A stretch of DNA of 15,720 bases from NCBI GenBank assembly GCA_022839525.1, contig JALHET010000021.1:1-15720 (forward strand). Reading direction: 5' to 3'. The stretch's first letter is position 1; every line of letters starts with the position of its first letter. This stretch comes from Lentisphaerota bacterium. Its GTDB lineage: Bacteria > Verrucomicrobiota > Kiritimatiellia > RFP12 > UBA1067. The position numbers were made by a program, and so were the translations under genes. Below the pieces are notes generated by a model. It was given only the letters and a program-made list of their open reading frames with translations. It was not told the DNA's origin and did not search any database. This document shows positions 6,386-13,782 of the stretch, piece by piece.

Positions 6386-7273
6386 TTATACAGGGATACG
6401 CGTATTCCAAAGTGCGGGACGCACCAGCGACTCGGGCAAGTCCGGCACACACTCCCGCACGCGCCCGAGCACGTCCGCAGACAACGGCCCCAATGTGGCG
6501 AGACGCAGGTTTTCGCGCATCTGCTCCACCGTGTCCACACCGGTCAACACGCTTGCGACCGCAGGGTTCGACAGCGCGTAGCGCATGCAGAGCTCAGCCA
6601 TTGTGCAGCCCGCCTCACGCGCCACCGTCTCCAGATCACGCCGGATCGGAATGACCTCGGACAGACTCGGACGGATATGCGCTTCCGGCATCAGCAGCAA
6701 CCCTTGCAGGTACACGCTCCGGGAAAAGAGCCGGATGTCATTCTTCTGTGCCGTCGGCCAGAATGCGTCAAACCGCCGGTCCAACACGTTATAGGGAAGT
6801 TGGATGAAGCGTGCCGCCCCGGCTTCCCCCAGAAAGCGTCCGCTGTCCAACGACACGCCCGCGCCGCCGATCAACCCCTTGCCGACCAGCTTTTCCAATA
6901 ACGGAAGGAACCTGAAGTCGTCCTCGCGGTGCAACAGACAGACCGTCAGCCGCTCCAGGCGCAAACGCTGGAGCGACCGCAACACAGTCTGCTCAACAAA
7001 CCGCTCAGCCTCCGCGTCCGTATCGGCGTCGATTGGCGGAACCTTGCTGACCACCGTCATCTCATCGCGCAGCCCCAGCCGCTCCAATGCGTCGCCCAGC
7101 ACCTCCTCGCTCGTGCCATACGCGGCGGCCGTGTCGAGCGCCGTCACCCCGCCCTCATGGGCCGTCCGCACGATCTCGCACACCCGCTCAAACGAGGGCT
7201 TGCCCGACACGTTGGCGATCCCGTACTCCAGCCCGAACTGCACCGTCCCCAGCATCAATCTCGAAAAGGTCAT
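6386..7273 (-). CDS. Aldo/keto reductase
   Basis: An NADPH-dependent (alpha/beta)8-barrel oxidoreductase of 295 residues. It opens with LMLGTVQFGLEYGIAN. The catalytic tetrad is intact: D47 and Y52 in ALDTAAAYG, K77 in VVSKV, H115 in LLHRED. A late ASVLTGVDTVEQMRENL segment matches the C-terminal cofactor-binding part of the family. ATG 7273 has TTAGGAG five bases upstream, so I prefer it to the in-frame ATG at 7303. It is the last gene of the minus-strand run, 65 bases after the SDR gene, and is the pair most likely to be co-transcribed. In this setting it probably reduces or oxidises a sugar or sugar-acid intermediate; the exact substrate is unknown. Confidence 0.9.
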   Translation of the reverse strand: MTFSRLMLGTVQFGLEYGIANVSGKPSFERVCEIVRTAHEGGVTALDTAAAYGTSEEVLGDALERLGLRDEMTVVSKVPPIDADTDAEAERFVEQTVLRSLQRLRLERLTVCLLHREDDFRFLPLLEKLVGKGLIGGAGVSLDSGRFLGEAGAARFIQLPYNVLDRRFDAFWPTAQKNDIRLFSRSVYLQGLLLMPEAHIRPSLSEVIPIRRDLETVAREAGCTMAELCMRYALSNPAVASVLTGVDTVEQMRENLRLATLGPLSADVLGRVRECVPDLPESLVRPALWNTRIPV

Positions 7274-7338
7274 GGTTGCTCCTAACCTCTCTCCGCCCCT
7301 CAACCACTGGACATTCCCTGTTGGCTATTGGATACTTC

Positions 7339-8124
7339 TCACTTCGCCGTATACCCGCCGTCAACCGGAATGTTCGTGCCGGTCAGGTAGCACGATGCGT
7401 CCGACGCCAAAAAAACGATCACGCCCTTGAGATCCGTCGCGTTCGCCAGCCGTCCCAGCATCGTGTTGGCGCTGTAGTTTTTCACAAACGCCTCCGGCTG
7501 GTTATTGAAAAACCCGCCCGGATGGATCGCGTTGACGCGGATGCCGAACGGCCCCAGCACACTCGCCGCAAAGCGCGTGAAGTTCACCATCCCGCCCTTC
7601 TCGTAGAAGTAGATCGGCGAAGGCGTCTTCATCATGTCCGTGCCGACATAGTTGAGCGGATCGGGACCGCGGATTCCCATGTACGAGCCGATGTTGATGA
7701 CCGCCCCCCCACCCGCTTTCTTCATCTCCTCGGCCGCCAGCCGAGTCAGGCAGAACAGGGCCGAAGCGTTGACGCGCAGGCTGTTGTCGAACACGTCCAT
7801 AGGCTGATCCCAGTCCGCGCACGCGCAGCGCGTGACCGCGTTGTTGACCAGCACGTCCAGCCGGCCCGAGCGCCGCACAATCTCAGCGACCAGCGCCTGA
7901 ATCGAAGACTCGTCTCCCAAGTCCAGCGGCAAGGCCGTCACATTGCCGCCTTCCGTCCGCAGCGCCGCCGCAGCCTTCTCCAACTCGGCCATGTTCCGGG
8001 AAGCAAGATACGTTGTCGCGCCCGCCTCGGCCAGCGCCTCCGCGATCTGGCGTCCATACAGTCCCGCCCCGCCGGTCAGCAGCGCGACCTTACCCTTCAA
8101 CGAAAAACTTTCTAAAACGTTCAT
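7339..8124 (-). CDS. Short-chain dehydrogenase/reductase
   Basis: A classical SDR of 261 residues with a Rossmann fold. The cofactor loop is TGGAGLYG (17-24), a variant of TGxxxGxG. NNAV follows at 94-97. Active-site residues are N119, S147, Y172 and K176 (YFYEK). It ends with the usual LTGTNIPVDGGY. The opening SFSLKGKVALLTGG is common in gluconate 5-dehydrogenase-like and other sugar-acid dehydrogenases. ATG 8124 is preceded by AAGGAG at a spacing of 5; the in-frame GTG at 8130 directly abuts the ribosome site and is rejected. Its neighbours are a Gfo/Idh enzyme upstream and an aldo/keto reductase downstream, which suggests a multi-step oxidation or epimerisation of an imported sugar. Specificity is inferred from context only. 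Confidence 0.92.
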   Translation of the reverse strand: MNVLESFSLKGKVALLTGGAGLYGRQIAEALAEAGATTYLASRNMAELEKAAAALRTEGGNVTALPLDLGDESSIQALVAEIVRRSGRLDVLVNNAVTRCACADWDQPMDVFDNSLRVNASALFCLTRLAAEEMKKAGGGAVINIGSYMGIRGPDPLNYVGTDMMKTPSPIYFYEKGGMVNFTRFAASVLGPFGIRVNAIHPGGFFNNQPEAFVKNYSANTMLGRLANATDLKGVIVFLASDASCYLTGTNIPVDGGYTAK

Positions 8125-8145
8125 AAACACTCCTTAAGGAATTCT

Positions 8146-8372
8146 GACATGATTACATGATTAACATGATTTCTTGTATATGCACGGGCAGGTTTCCCGT
8201 GCCATGTTCTTTAATCGTAGTCGGTTAGTGACAGGAGGTGTGCGACGACAATGCGTTTCTGGAGAAAAAGGGAGCAGAGAGTCGGGAGTGCGCACACAAA
8301 ACACGTACTCGATTCGCATGCTCCCTGTCACTAGCCGATTACCTTTAATCATGTGAATCATGTAATCATGTC
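8146..8372. mobile_element. MITE-like inverted-repeat element (non-coding)
   Basis: The two 26-base ends (8146-8171 and 8347-8372) are inverted copies with one mismatch; each consists of three acatgatt-type units. A second inverted pair lies inside: tcggttagtgacagg (8221-8235) against cctgtcactagccga (8324-8338), 14 of 15. The left arm carries an extra segment with a gcacggg/cccgtgc hairpin (8182-8202). Total length is 227 bases. It fills the spacer between the Gfo/Idh stop codon and the SDR ribosome site. No transposase frame is present and I see no clear target-site duplication. It could also serve as a large transcript hairpin. Confidence 0.6.
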
Positions 8373-8385
8373 TAAAAAAAACATG

Positions 8386-9333
8386 TTACGCTTCGACCTC
8401 CACGTTAATCTCCGCACCCCCATGTTCGCGACTTTTTATGCCGCCGATCACCAGCCGCATCAGCTCCTCGGTGTGGCTGAACGGATAGGGGCGGACACCG
8501 CTCCGCAGATACCCGACGAACTCCGCCAGTTGCGCCTTGAACGAGGAGAAGGTGTCCTTCGTCACGACCGTCGCGTTGCCTTCCGCACCGCACAGCGTCA
8601 TCGCGCCGCCGTACACGATGCCTTTGCCGCAGGCGATCACCACATCCGCGCCGCACCGGTGTTTCAAGTGTACCACGTTGCGATCCGCCGTGCCCGTGTT
8701 ACGGACCGACACGTAGCCCGGCCCCGTGATGCTGAAGACCGCCTCGAGCGCGTGGATGCCGTACGTCTCCCATTTTTTCGCCATGGGCATGGAGATGAAG
8801 CGCCACGCTCCAAGCGGCGTGTTCGGGTGTTGATAGGGCGCGTACTCTGCGGCAAACCGCGTCGAACTCGACGACAGGAACGCCGCCCCGTCCGCCACCC
8901 AGCGCTGGAACTGCTCCAGATCCGCCGTCGTGTCGCAGAGCGGCTTGTCAATGAAGAGCGGCACGCCCGCCTCCACAAAGGGACGCGCGCGCCGCACATG
9001 CTCGCCGCTGATGTCCGTCGCGATCAGCACCGCGTCGACCGCGCCGATCATCGCCTCCGGCGTTTCCGCGACGTGCGGGATCTGCGACAGCGCCGCCACA
9101 TGCTCCGCATCGCTGCGCACATCGCAGAACACATGCGTGACACGCGCCCCCGCGATCCCGAACGCCTCGGGCGGCTGCAGGTTCAGATACCCCGGAATGC
9201 CCGGGAAGGGACACTCCGCCGTCATGCGCGCGCGGTCATAACCGTTCAAAATCGCGCTCCAAGAATAGGGGTGCCCGTTGCCTTCGGTCATCCCAATTAC
9301 ACCCAGCCGAATGTTATCCGCGTCTCTCACCAT
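8386..9333 (-). CDS. Gfo/Idh/MocA-family oxidoreductase
   Basis: An NAD(P)-dependent oxidoreductase of 315 residues. The N-terminal Rossmann region starts RLGVIGMTEGNGHPYSW, with a modified glycine loop in place of GxGxxG and a long insert before the second strand. The family hallmark (E/D)KP is present as FIDKPLCD (D129, K130, P131). The C-terminal half (about 165-300) matches the beta-sheet substrate domain in composition, and a GIHALEAVF segment provides a likely active-site His. TTAGGAG precedes ATG 9333 by 7 bases. It probably oxidises or reduces a sugar or cyclic polyol; many relatives act on inositol, glucose derivatives or amino sugars. It lies between the symporter fusion and the SDR gene, so it is likely a cytoplasmic step after import. 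Confidence 0.85.
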   Translation of the reverse strand: MVRDADNIRLGVIGMTEGNGHPYSWSAILNGYDRARMTAECPFPGIPGYLNLQPPEAFGIAGARVTHVFCDVRSDAEHVAALSQIPHVAETPEAMIGAVDAVLIATDISGEHVRRARPFVEAGVPLFIDKPLCDTTADLEQFQRWVADGAAFLSSSSTRFAAEYAPYQHPNTPLGAWRFISMPMAKKWETYGIHALEAVFSITGPGYVSVRNTGTADRNVVHLKHRCGADVVIACGKGIVYGGAMTLCGAEGNATVVTKDTFSSFKAQLAEFVGYLRSGVRPYPFSHTEELMRLVIGGIKSREHGGAEINVEVEA

Positions 9334-9505
9334 GACTCAACTCCTAATTAATCGTTTGTTTTACTCTCACGATTGCGAGCCACTGCGTGGCCGCAATAAG
9401 AGAGGTTGACCCGCGACTTGCGACTTGCGGACAGCTCTGCCCCCAAAACCTCCGCGTCTCTGCGCCTCTGTGAGAAAAAAACAACTCCTAACTCCTAAAT
9501 CCGCG
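9334..9505. repeat. Spacer with repeat fragments
   Basis: No gene is seen. The spacer holds a tandem gcgacttgcgacttgcg, a copy of the 'ctctgcgcctctgtgagaaa' type repeat (about 9457-9480) related to copies near 12330 and 12400, and a ccgcg/cgcgg hairpin that includes the symporter stop codon (9501-9515). Confidence 0.4.
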
Positions 9506-12208
9506 CTACGCGCGGCCGCCTTTCCAAACCAACCCCCCGATTCCGGTCTTCTTGTTGGGGAACACGATGCTCACCGCCAATGCGACCACCAAGCAGGTGA
9601 CGATGCCGATCGCGCCATAAAGCAGCAGGTGCGGCTTCCAAGGCAGGGGTGCCAATTCCAGCCCGATGCAGACCACGTAATTCGCTATCAGCCCGCACAA
9701 CGCGGCGGTCGCGCCGACGCGCGGCGCGAAGATGCCCAGCATAAAGAGGCAGGCCAGACCGCTGGTCAGAATGCCGATGAATTTCAGGAACTGGTCATAG
9801 ACCGCGCGGATGTCGGCATTGGCCAGAACCAATGCGCCCGCCATGCCGGCCAGACCGACCAACACGGTGCAGACCTGCGCGATGCGCACCTTTGCGCGGT
9901 CGCTGGTGGGACTGCGCCGCAGCCGCACGATCCAGTCGCCGGTGATCGTCGTCGCCGATGAGTTCAGGTTGGCCGCCAGCGTGGTGATCGTTGCGGCGAA
10001 GAGACCGGCCAGCACGATGCCCGCCACGCCGGTCGGCAGCTCGTGGGTCATGAACATCGGCAGGATGGAGTCCGCCTTGGGCATGGTCACCGCGAGGCGT
10101 TGCGGATGCGACCGGTAATAGGTGAACAACGCGGTGCCGATGCCGAAGAAGAGCACGCCGCTGGCGAGGCTCATCGGCACGTTGAGCCAGAGGCTCCGCC
10201 CGGCCGCCCGCGTGTCGTGGGTGGTCATGTAGCGCTGGATGATGCATTGATCGCTGGTGTAGGAGATCAGGCACTCCGCAAATCCCCCGATCAGCACCAC
10301 CCAGATCACCGGGCGCGAGAAGTCGAACGCGGCATCGATCATGCACAGCTTGCCGGCGCCGGCGGCTGCCGCAACCACGCCCGCGATGCCGCCGTCGCTG
10401 CCGAGCATCAGCGTCACAAGGATCAGCAACGCACCGCCAATCAACACGGCTCCCTGTACCACGTCGCTCCAGATCACCGCCTCGATGCCGCCGACCGCAC
10501 AGTACACGATGGTCAGCAGGCAGACCACCACGATGCACGCATTGACATCGGCACCGGTCGCGGCGGCGACCGCCAGCGCGGGTAGATAGGCCACGACCGC
10601 CACGCGCGCCACCATGAACAGGTTGAACGCCAGACTCGCGAAGAGGCGGCAGGCGAGGTTGAAGCGCAGTTCGAGGTACTCGTAGGCGCAGGTCAGGTTC
10701 AGTTTGCGGAAGAACGGCAGATAACAACCGATCACCAGCGGCGGAATCAAAACCATAGCAAGAACTTTAGGAGCATAGCACCAGTTCGACATGTAGGCCA
10801 GCGCCGGTATCGCCAAAAACGAGATCGAGCTGAACATCGCCGCAAAGATGCTGATGCCCGCCGCCCACCACGGGATGCGCCCGCCGCCCTTGAAGTAGTC
10901 GTCGGCGCTCTTCTGCTTGCGCATGAACCACCAGCCCATCACGGCCAGCCCGAGGAAGTATCCGCCCATGACCGCCCAGTTGGCGGGATGGAATTTTTGG
11001 CGTTTGACAAACTTCCCGACCGTACACAGCGGGGTACGGATGCCGGGCCGCACCTCGCCCGATGCCAGCAGGATGCTCCCGTCCGAAAGTTTGACCGCAG
11101 CTCCCGCCACGGTCGGCGCGAAGGGCACTTCGCCCAGTTCAAACCAACGGTCGGTCACGGTGTGATAGGCCAGCACCTTGCGGTTCCAGGTCGCCGGCAC
11201 GGTGGATGGGTAGGCGATGCGCTGCGCCTCACGCGCCGTGCCCGTGAGCGACGCCATCTTGCGTTGGTTCGTGTCGAAATACGCGGTGTCCAATCCGCCG
11301 AAGAAGAGGACGTGCTGATCGCCGACTGTCACGCACCTCGCGCCGATCAGCGGCCATGCCGCCGCCGGGGGAGCGTCCGACTTCTCCACGACGGGTACCG
11401 CCGGCGTGATCGGTTGCCAGACGCCGGTGTCATCCGGTTGCGCCAGATTGTACGCATAGCCGTCCGTCAGTGCCACCATTCCGCCGTCCGCGTGCTTGGC
11501 ATAGCCGCCGACCACAAACAGGCACGTCACCTTCTGGTCGCCGTGCTGCACAAAGGCCTGCGCCTGCATGCGCCCCCTGCCGTCCGGCAATGGCGGCAGC
11601 GCGCGCCAGCCCTTGTCCGGCGCGTTGAGATCCAGCCGCCACACGTCGCTAGCGAGCGCATCGCTCCCTTCGCCGCCTGCCACAAACACCAGGGCATCGC
11701 GCGCCGCCGCCGCGCCCAACCGCATGGGGCAGGGGAAATCCGGCAAGGCCTGCTCCACCGCCTGTCCGCGCACCTCATCCCAGGTCATCAGGAACGCGCG
11801 CGCGGAGTTGCCGTCTTCCGCCGCGCCGCCGACGCATGCGATGCCCTTGCTCGTCGTGGCCGACACGCCCTCCGCCACCGGCCGCGCAAGCCGTCCGGCG
11901 GCCACCCAGTTCGTGGTGCCTGCGGGCAACGCGAAAATATCGGCGTAATACCGTTTGGAGCCGCCTTCTACCAGCGGCGTTTCTGGAAAATTTGACCCGC
12001 CCGCCAGCAAGACGACACCGTTGTGTTCGCCCGCAAACGGCGCCCCCACACCGAGCGCCGCCTGTCCGTTCGCCTGAGGCGGCAGCGAGAACGGGCCGGA
12101 CCACTCCAAGACCACTGGCGGCGCGCCGATTGCGTTCCCCATGGCGAGCAACGACAAAACGCCCACGACTTTCATCGCACCGGACATCCAAAAGGTTTTT
12201 TTTGACAT
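9506..12208 (-). CDS. Kelch-type sugar mutarotase fused to a sodium/solute symporter
   Basis: A two-part protein of 900 residues. Residues 1-29 are a signal peptide (cleavage likely after AIGA). Residues 30 to about 395 are a kelch beta-propeller like N-acetylneuraminate mutarotase (NanM type): LLAGGSNFPETPLVEGG, FVAGGEGSDALASDVWRLD, FVVGGYAKHADGG and FFGGLDTAYFD blades. From about 405 to the end is an SSS-family symporter with roughly 13 membrane helices, including AAMFSSISFLAIPA (near 454, TM1 sodium region), AYEYLELRF and NLNSSATTITGDW (near 750, TM8 sodium-site region). Free SSS proteins are about 480-500 residues, so the transporter half looks complete. ATG 12208 follows GAGGGG. The propeller would sit outside the membrane and hand the right anomer to the transporter. 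The likely substrate is sialic acid or a similar sugar acid; this is inferred from the propeller type and the sialidase neighbour. Confidence 0.88.
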   Translation of the reverse strand: MSKKTFWMSGAMKVVGVLSLLAMGNAIGAPPVVLEWSGPFSLPPQANGQAALGVGAPFAGEHNGVVLLAGGSNFPETPLVEGGSKRYYADIFALPAGTTNWVAAGRLARPVAEGVSATTSKGIACVGGAAEDGNSARAFLMTWDEVRGQAVEQALPDFPCPMRLGAAAARDALVFVAGGEGSDALASDVWRLDLNAPDKGWRALPPLPDGRGRMQAQAFVQHGDQKVTCLFVVGGYAKHADGGMVALTDGYAYNLAQPDDTGVWQPITPAVPVVEKSDAPPAAAWPLIGARCVTVGDQHVLFFGGLDTAYFDTNQRKMASLTGTAREAQRIAYPSTVPATWNRKVLAYHTVTDRWFELGEVPFAPTVAGAAVKLSDGSILLASGEVRPGIRTPLCTVGKFVKRQKFHPANWAVMGGYFLGLAVMGWWFMRKQKSADDYFKGGGRIPWWAAGISIFAAMFSSISFLAIPALAYMSNWCYAPKVLAMVLIPPLVIGCYLPFFRKLNLTCAYEYLELRFNLACRLFASLAFNLFMVARVAVVAYLPALAVAAATGADVNACIVVVCLLTIVYCAVGGIEAVIWSDVVQGAVLIGGALLILVTLMLGSDGGIAGVVAAAAGAGKLCMIDAAFDFSRPVIWVVLIGGFAECLISYTSDQCIIQRYMTTHDTRAAGRSLWLNVPMSLASGVLFFGIGTALFTYYRSHPQRLAVTMPKADSILPMFMTHELPTGVAGIVLAGLFAATITTLAANLNSSATTITGDWIVRLRRSPTSDRAKVRIAQVCTVLVGLAGMAGALVLANADIRAVYDQFLKFIGILTSGLACLFMLGIFAPRVGATAALCGLIANYVVCIGLELAPLPWKPHLLLYGAIGIVTCLVVALAVSIVFPNKKTGIGGLVWKGGRA

Positions 12209-12237
12209 ATCCCCTCTGATCCTAAACTCATGCGGAT

Positions 12238-12292
12238 GCGGGCGAAGCCCGCAACCCAAGTTAATTAGTGCATTAGTGCATTAGTTCATTAG
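12238..12292. repeat. Hairpin plus 8-base tandem repeat, family shared with 13485-13523
   Basis: The hairpin gcgggc-gaa-gcccgc with tail aaccc recurs at 13503-13522 with one base changed. It is followed here by four 8-base units (ttaattag, tgcattag, tgcattag, ttcattag). The 13-mer gcattagttcatt (12278-12290) recurs exactly, inverted, at 13492-13504 and 15108-15120. Confidence 0.65.
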
Positions 12293-12380
12293 TTTGTCTG
12301 GGAGCGCGCTGCCCCCAAAAAACCTCCGTGTTCTCTGTGCCTTCTATGAGAGAAAAACCCGAGTAGCGCCCCTAAAAAAA

Positions 12381-12443
12381 CCTTCCTGCCCTTCGTGCCT
12401 TTGTGTGAGAAACAACTTGTTTTTTTATCGCGCTTGTCGAGCC
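12381..12443. repeat. 60-base interspersed repeat, copy 1
   Basis: Closely matches 13714-13774 apart from about seven substitutions and a 2-base length difference. Both copies share the core gtgtgagaaacaactt, then a T-rich run, then gcgcttg and gagcc. Copy 1 lies between the symporter and aldolase genes, copy 2 at the end of the sialidase-like gene. Confidence 0.65.
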
Positions 12444-12538
12444 GTAAGGCATCAACCCATGTGAATGCCACAACTTAACAGTTTCTGCTCCGAAAAACGT
12501 TCACAATATCACAATCGTAAAATCCTGCCTTTTTGGGA

Positions 12539-12574
12539 ATCGGACAAATCGGACGGATCGGACAGATCAGAGCC
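12539..12574. repeat. 9-base tandem repeat
   Basis: Three units (atcggacaa, atcggacgg, atcggacag) and a decayed fourth (atcagagcc). A minisatellite-like array 25 bases from the aldolase stop codon. Confidence 0.6.
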
Positions 12575-12598
12575 ACTCGCCATTAGCCACTCCGCTAT

Positions 12599-13378
12599 TC
12601 ACTTCCCCGCGAACGCGGCGGCCAGCGTGTCGCAGTATTGCGACAGCCCCACCACATCCGCGCCGACTGAAAGAAAGCGGTATCCCATGCCCACAAACTC
12701 ACCGATCTGCCCGACCCCGGCCACCGTGCCCGCGAACTTGCCGTGCGCGAGCGCCGCCTCCGCCACGCGCCGCCGCGTGTCCAGCAGCTTCGGATGCGTC
12801 CACTCGCCCGGCGCGCCGATCCCGTGGCTGAAATCGCCCGGCCCGAAAAAGAGCATATCGATGCCGTCCAGCGCCGCGATCGCGTCGAGGTCATCCAGCG
12901 GCTCCGGGTCCTCGATCTGGACGATGACCATCCGTTGCGCGTTCGCCTGTTGGAGGTAGTCGTTGAATCCTATCCGGCAATATGCGCCGTCCGCGTTCCC
13001 GCCATCGACCGGCCGCCGCCCGACCGGATGGAAGCGGGTCATGCGCACCACGTTCTGCGCGTCGGCGAGGCTCATGATGTGCGGCACCATGATACCGGCC
13101 GCATCCAATTCCAGCGGCAGGATGTAATCGCTGTAGCCGCCGCGCGGCACGCGCACCAGAACGTCGGTGTCATACGCCTTGGCGGCCCAGATGATCTTCT
13201 CGACCGCCGACAGGTCGTTCGGCACATGTTCCCGGTCCGTCCACAGGCAGTCGAAGCCCGCCATCGCGGCGATCTCAGCCGCGCGCGCGTCGGCCAGGTT
13301 CAATTTGAAACAACTCGCGACGCCGCCCGAACGCAGCTTCGCCAGCGTCCGGCTGGGACGCATTTTCAGCTCACTCAT
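12599..13378 (-). CDS. HpcH/HpaI-family class II aldolase
   Basis: A metal-dependent pyruvate aldolase or lyase of 259 residues. The TIM barrel shows family active-site segments: WTDREH (46-51, with E50 and H51), VRVPRG (R76), VIVQIEDPE (Q154 and metal ligand E156) and LFFGPGDFSHGIG (metal ligand D182). Length is typical. Relatives cleave 2-keto-3-deoxy acids or 4-hydroxy-2-oxo acids, giving pyruvate and an aldehyde, or cleave citramalyl-type esters; the GPGDFS segment fits the sugar-acid aldolase branch. ATG 13378 has AAGG four bases upstream; the upstream in-frame ATGs lack homology. The flanking mutarotase-symporter and dehydrogenase genes suggest it performs the carbon-carbon cleavage of the pathway. 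The exact substrate is unknown. Confidence 0.9.
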   Translation of the reverse strand: MSELKMRPSRTLAKLRSGGVASCFKLNLADARAAEIAAMAGFDCLWTDREHVPNDLSAVEKIIWAAKAYDTDVLVRVPRGGYSDYILPLELDAAGIMVPHIMSLADAQNVVRMTRFHPVGRRPVDGGNADGAYCRIGFNDYLQQANAQRMVIVQIEDPEPLDDLDAIAALDGIDMLFFGPGDFSHGIGAPGEWTHPKLLDTRRRVAEAALAHGKFAGTVAGVGQIGEFVGMGYRFLSVGADVVGLSQYCDTLAAAFAGK

Positions 13379-13437
13379 TTTCCTTTTCTTTCCTCTCTCG
13401 CCCACTAATGATACGCCTCGATCCATGCGTTTTTTTA

Positions 13438-13463
13438 GACATGATTTCATGATTGACATGATT
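13438..13463. repeat. Solo copy of the MITE-like terminal repeat
   Basis: The 26 bases match the left end of the 8146-8372 element at 24 positions, again as three acatgatt-type units. The match to the right end of that element continues outward through a T-run and a catg, so this looks like a single detached end. It lies 60 bases upstream of the aldolase start. Confidence 0.6.
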
Positions 13464-13484
13464 GCTGTTTTCGATCCCGAACGA

Positions 13485-13523
13485 ATGCATTAATGAACTA
13501 ATGCGGGCGGAGCCCGCAACCCA
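13485..13523. repeat. Second copy of the gcgggc hairpin repeat
   Basis: gcgggc-gga-gcccgc (13503-13517) with tail aaccc, plus an upstream aatgaactaatgc (13492-13504). It matches the family at 12238-12292, with the A/T-rich part moved to the other side of the hairpin and inverted. Confidence 0.6.
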
Positions 13524-13713
13524 ATTCAATCTCACACAAAGGCGCGAAGGTCACGAAGAAGGAAAAAATCATAAAAACACTCTCTGTGCTCTGTGGTTCC
13601 CTTTGAGCCCTGCCGAGCAATGCCTCCAAAAGATCCTCTGTGCCCTTTGTGCCTTCTGTGGTTTCATTCCCCGGTCCATGCCGATCCTTGCCTCGGCACC
13701 TGCCAACTAAAAT

Positions 13714-13774
13714 CCTTCGTGCCCTTCGTGTCTTCGTGTGAGAAACAACTTATTTTTATTGCGCTTGTTGAGCC
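13714..13774. repeat. 60-base interspersed repeat, copy 2
   Basis: Partner of 12381-12443 in the same orientation. It ends 8 bases before the stop codon of the sialidase-like gene and may form part of its 3' untranslated region. Confidence 0.65.
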
Positions 13775-13782
13775 ATAACGAA

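Larger units (their letters stand above)
12209..12598. repeat. 390-base repeat-filled spacer
   Basis: No gene is supported here. In order it contains a gcgggc-gaa-gcccgc hairpin (12238-12252), an 8-base tandem array (12261-12292), two 'cctccgtg/ccttcgtg' low-complexity repeats (12324-12356 and 12381-12443), and a 9-base tandem array (12539-12574). The short open frames across it give simple-repeat peptides and lack ribosome sites. Confidence 0.6.
13379..13782. repeat. 404-base repeat-filled spacer
   Basis: No gene is supported. It carries the solo terminal copy of the inverted-repeat element (13438-13463), the hairpin family (13485-13523), several 'acaaaggcgcgaaggtcacgaag' and 'cctctgtgccctttgtgcc' low-complexity stretches (13531-13670), and copy 2 of the 60-base repeat (13714-13774). 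The small open frames here encode only repeat-derived peptides. Confidence 0.6.

Noticed and set aside
5453..6901. 482-residue plus-strand frame
   Set aside because: It overlaps the HAD gene in another frame and the antisense of the reductase, and its product is Arg/Pro-rich with no fold signature.
7087..8115. 342-residue plus-strand frame
   Set aside because: It is antisense to the SDR and aldo/keto reductase genes, both of which have intact catalytic residues.
8174..8356. 60-residue frame inside the inverted-repeat element
   Set aside because: It spans the palindromic arms, has no ribosome site and no transposase motif.
8353..9351. 332-residue plus-strand frame
   Set aside because: Antisense shadow of the Gfo/Idh gene; its start lies in the inverted-repeat element.
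12289..12471. Small minus-strand frame with HKGTKGRK and HRRHREHG stretches
   Set aside because: These peptides are read from the low-complexity 'ccttcgtgcc' and 'ctctgtgcc' intergenic repeats, and no ribosome site precedes the frame.
12261..12574. CRISPR array
   Set aside because: The repeat units are 8-9 bases without spacers of constant length and no cas gene is present.
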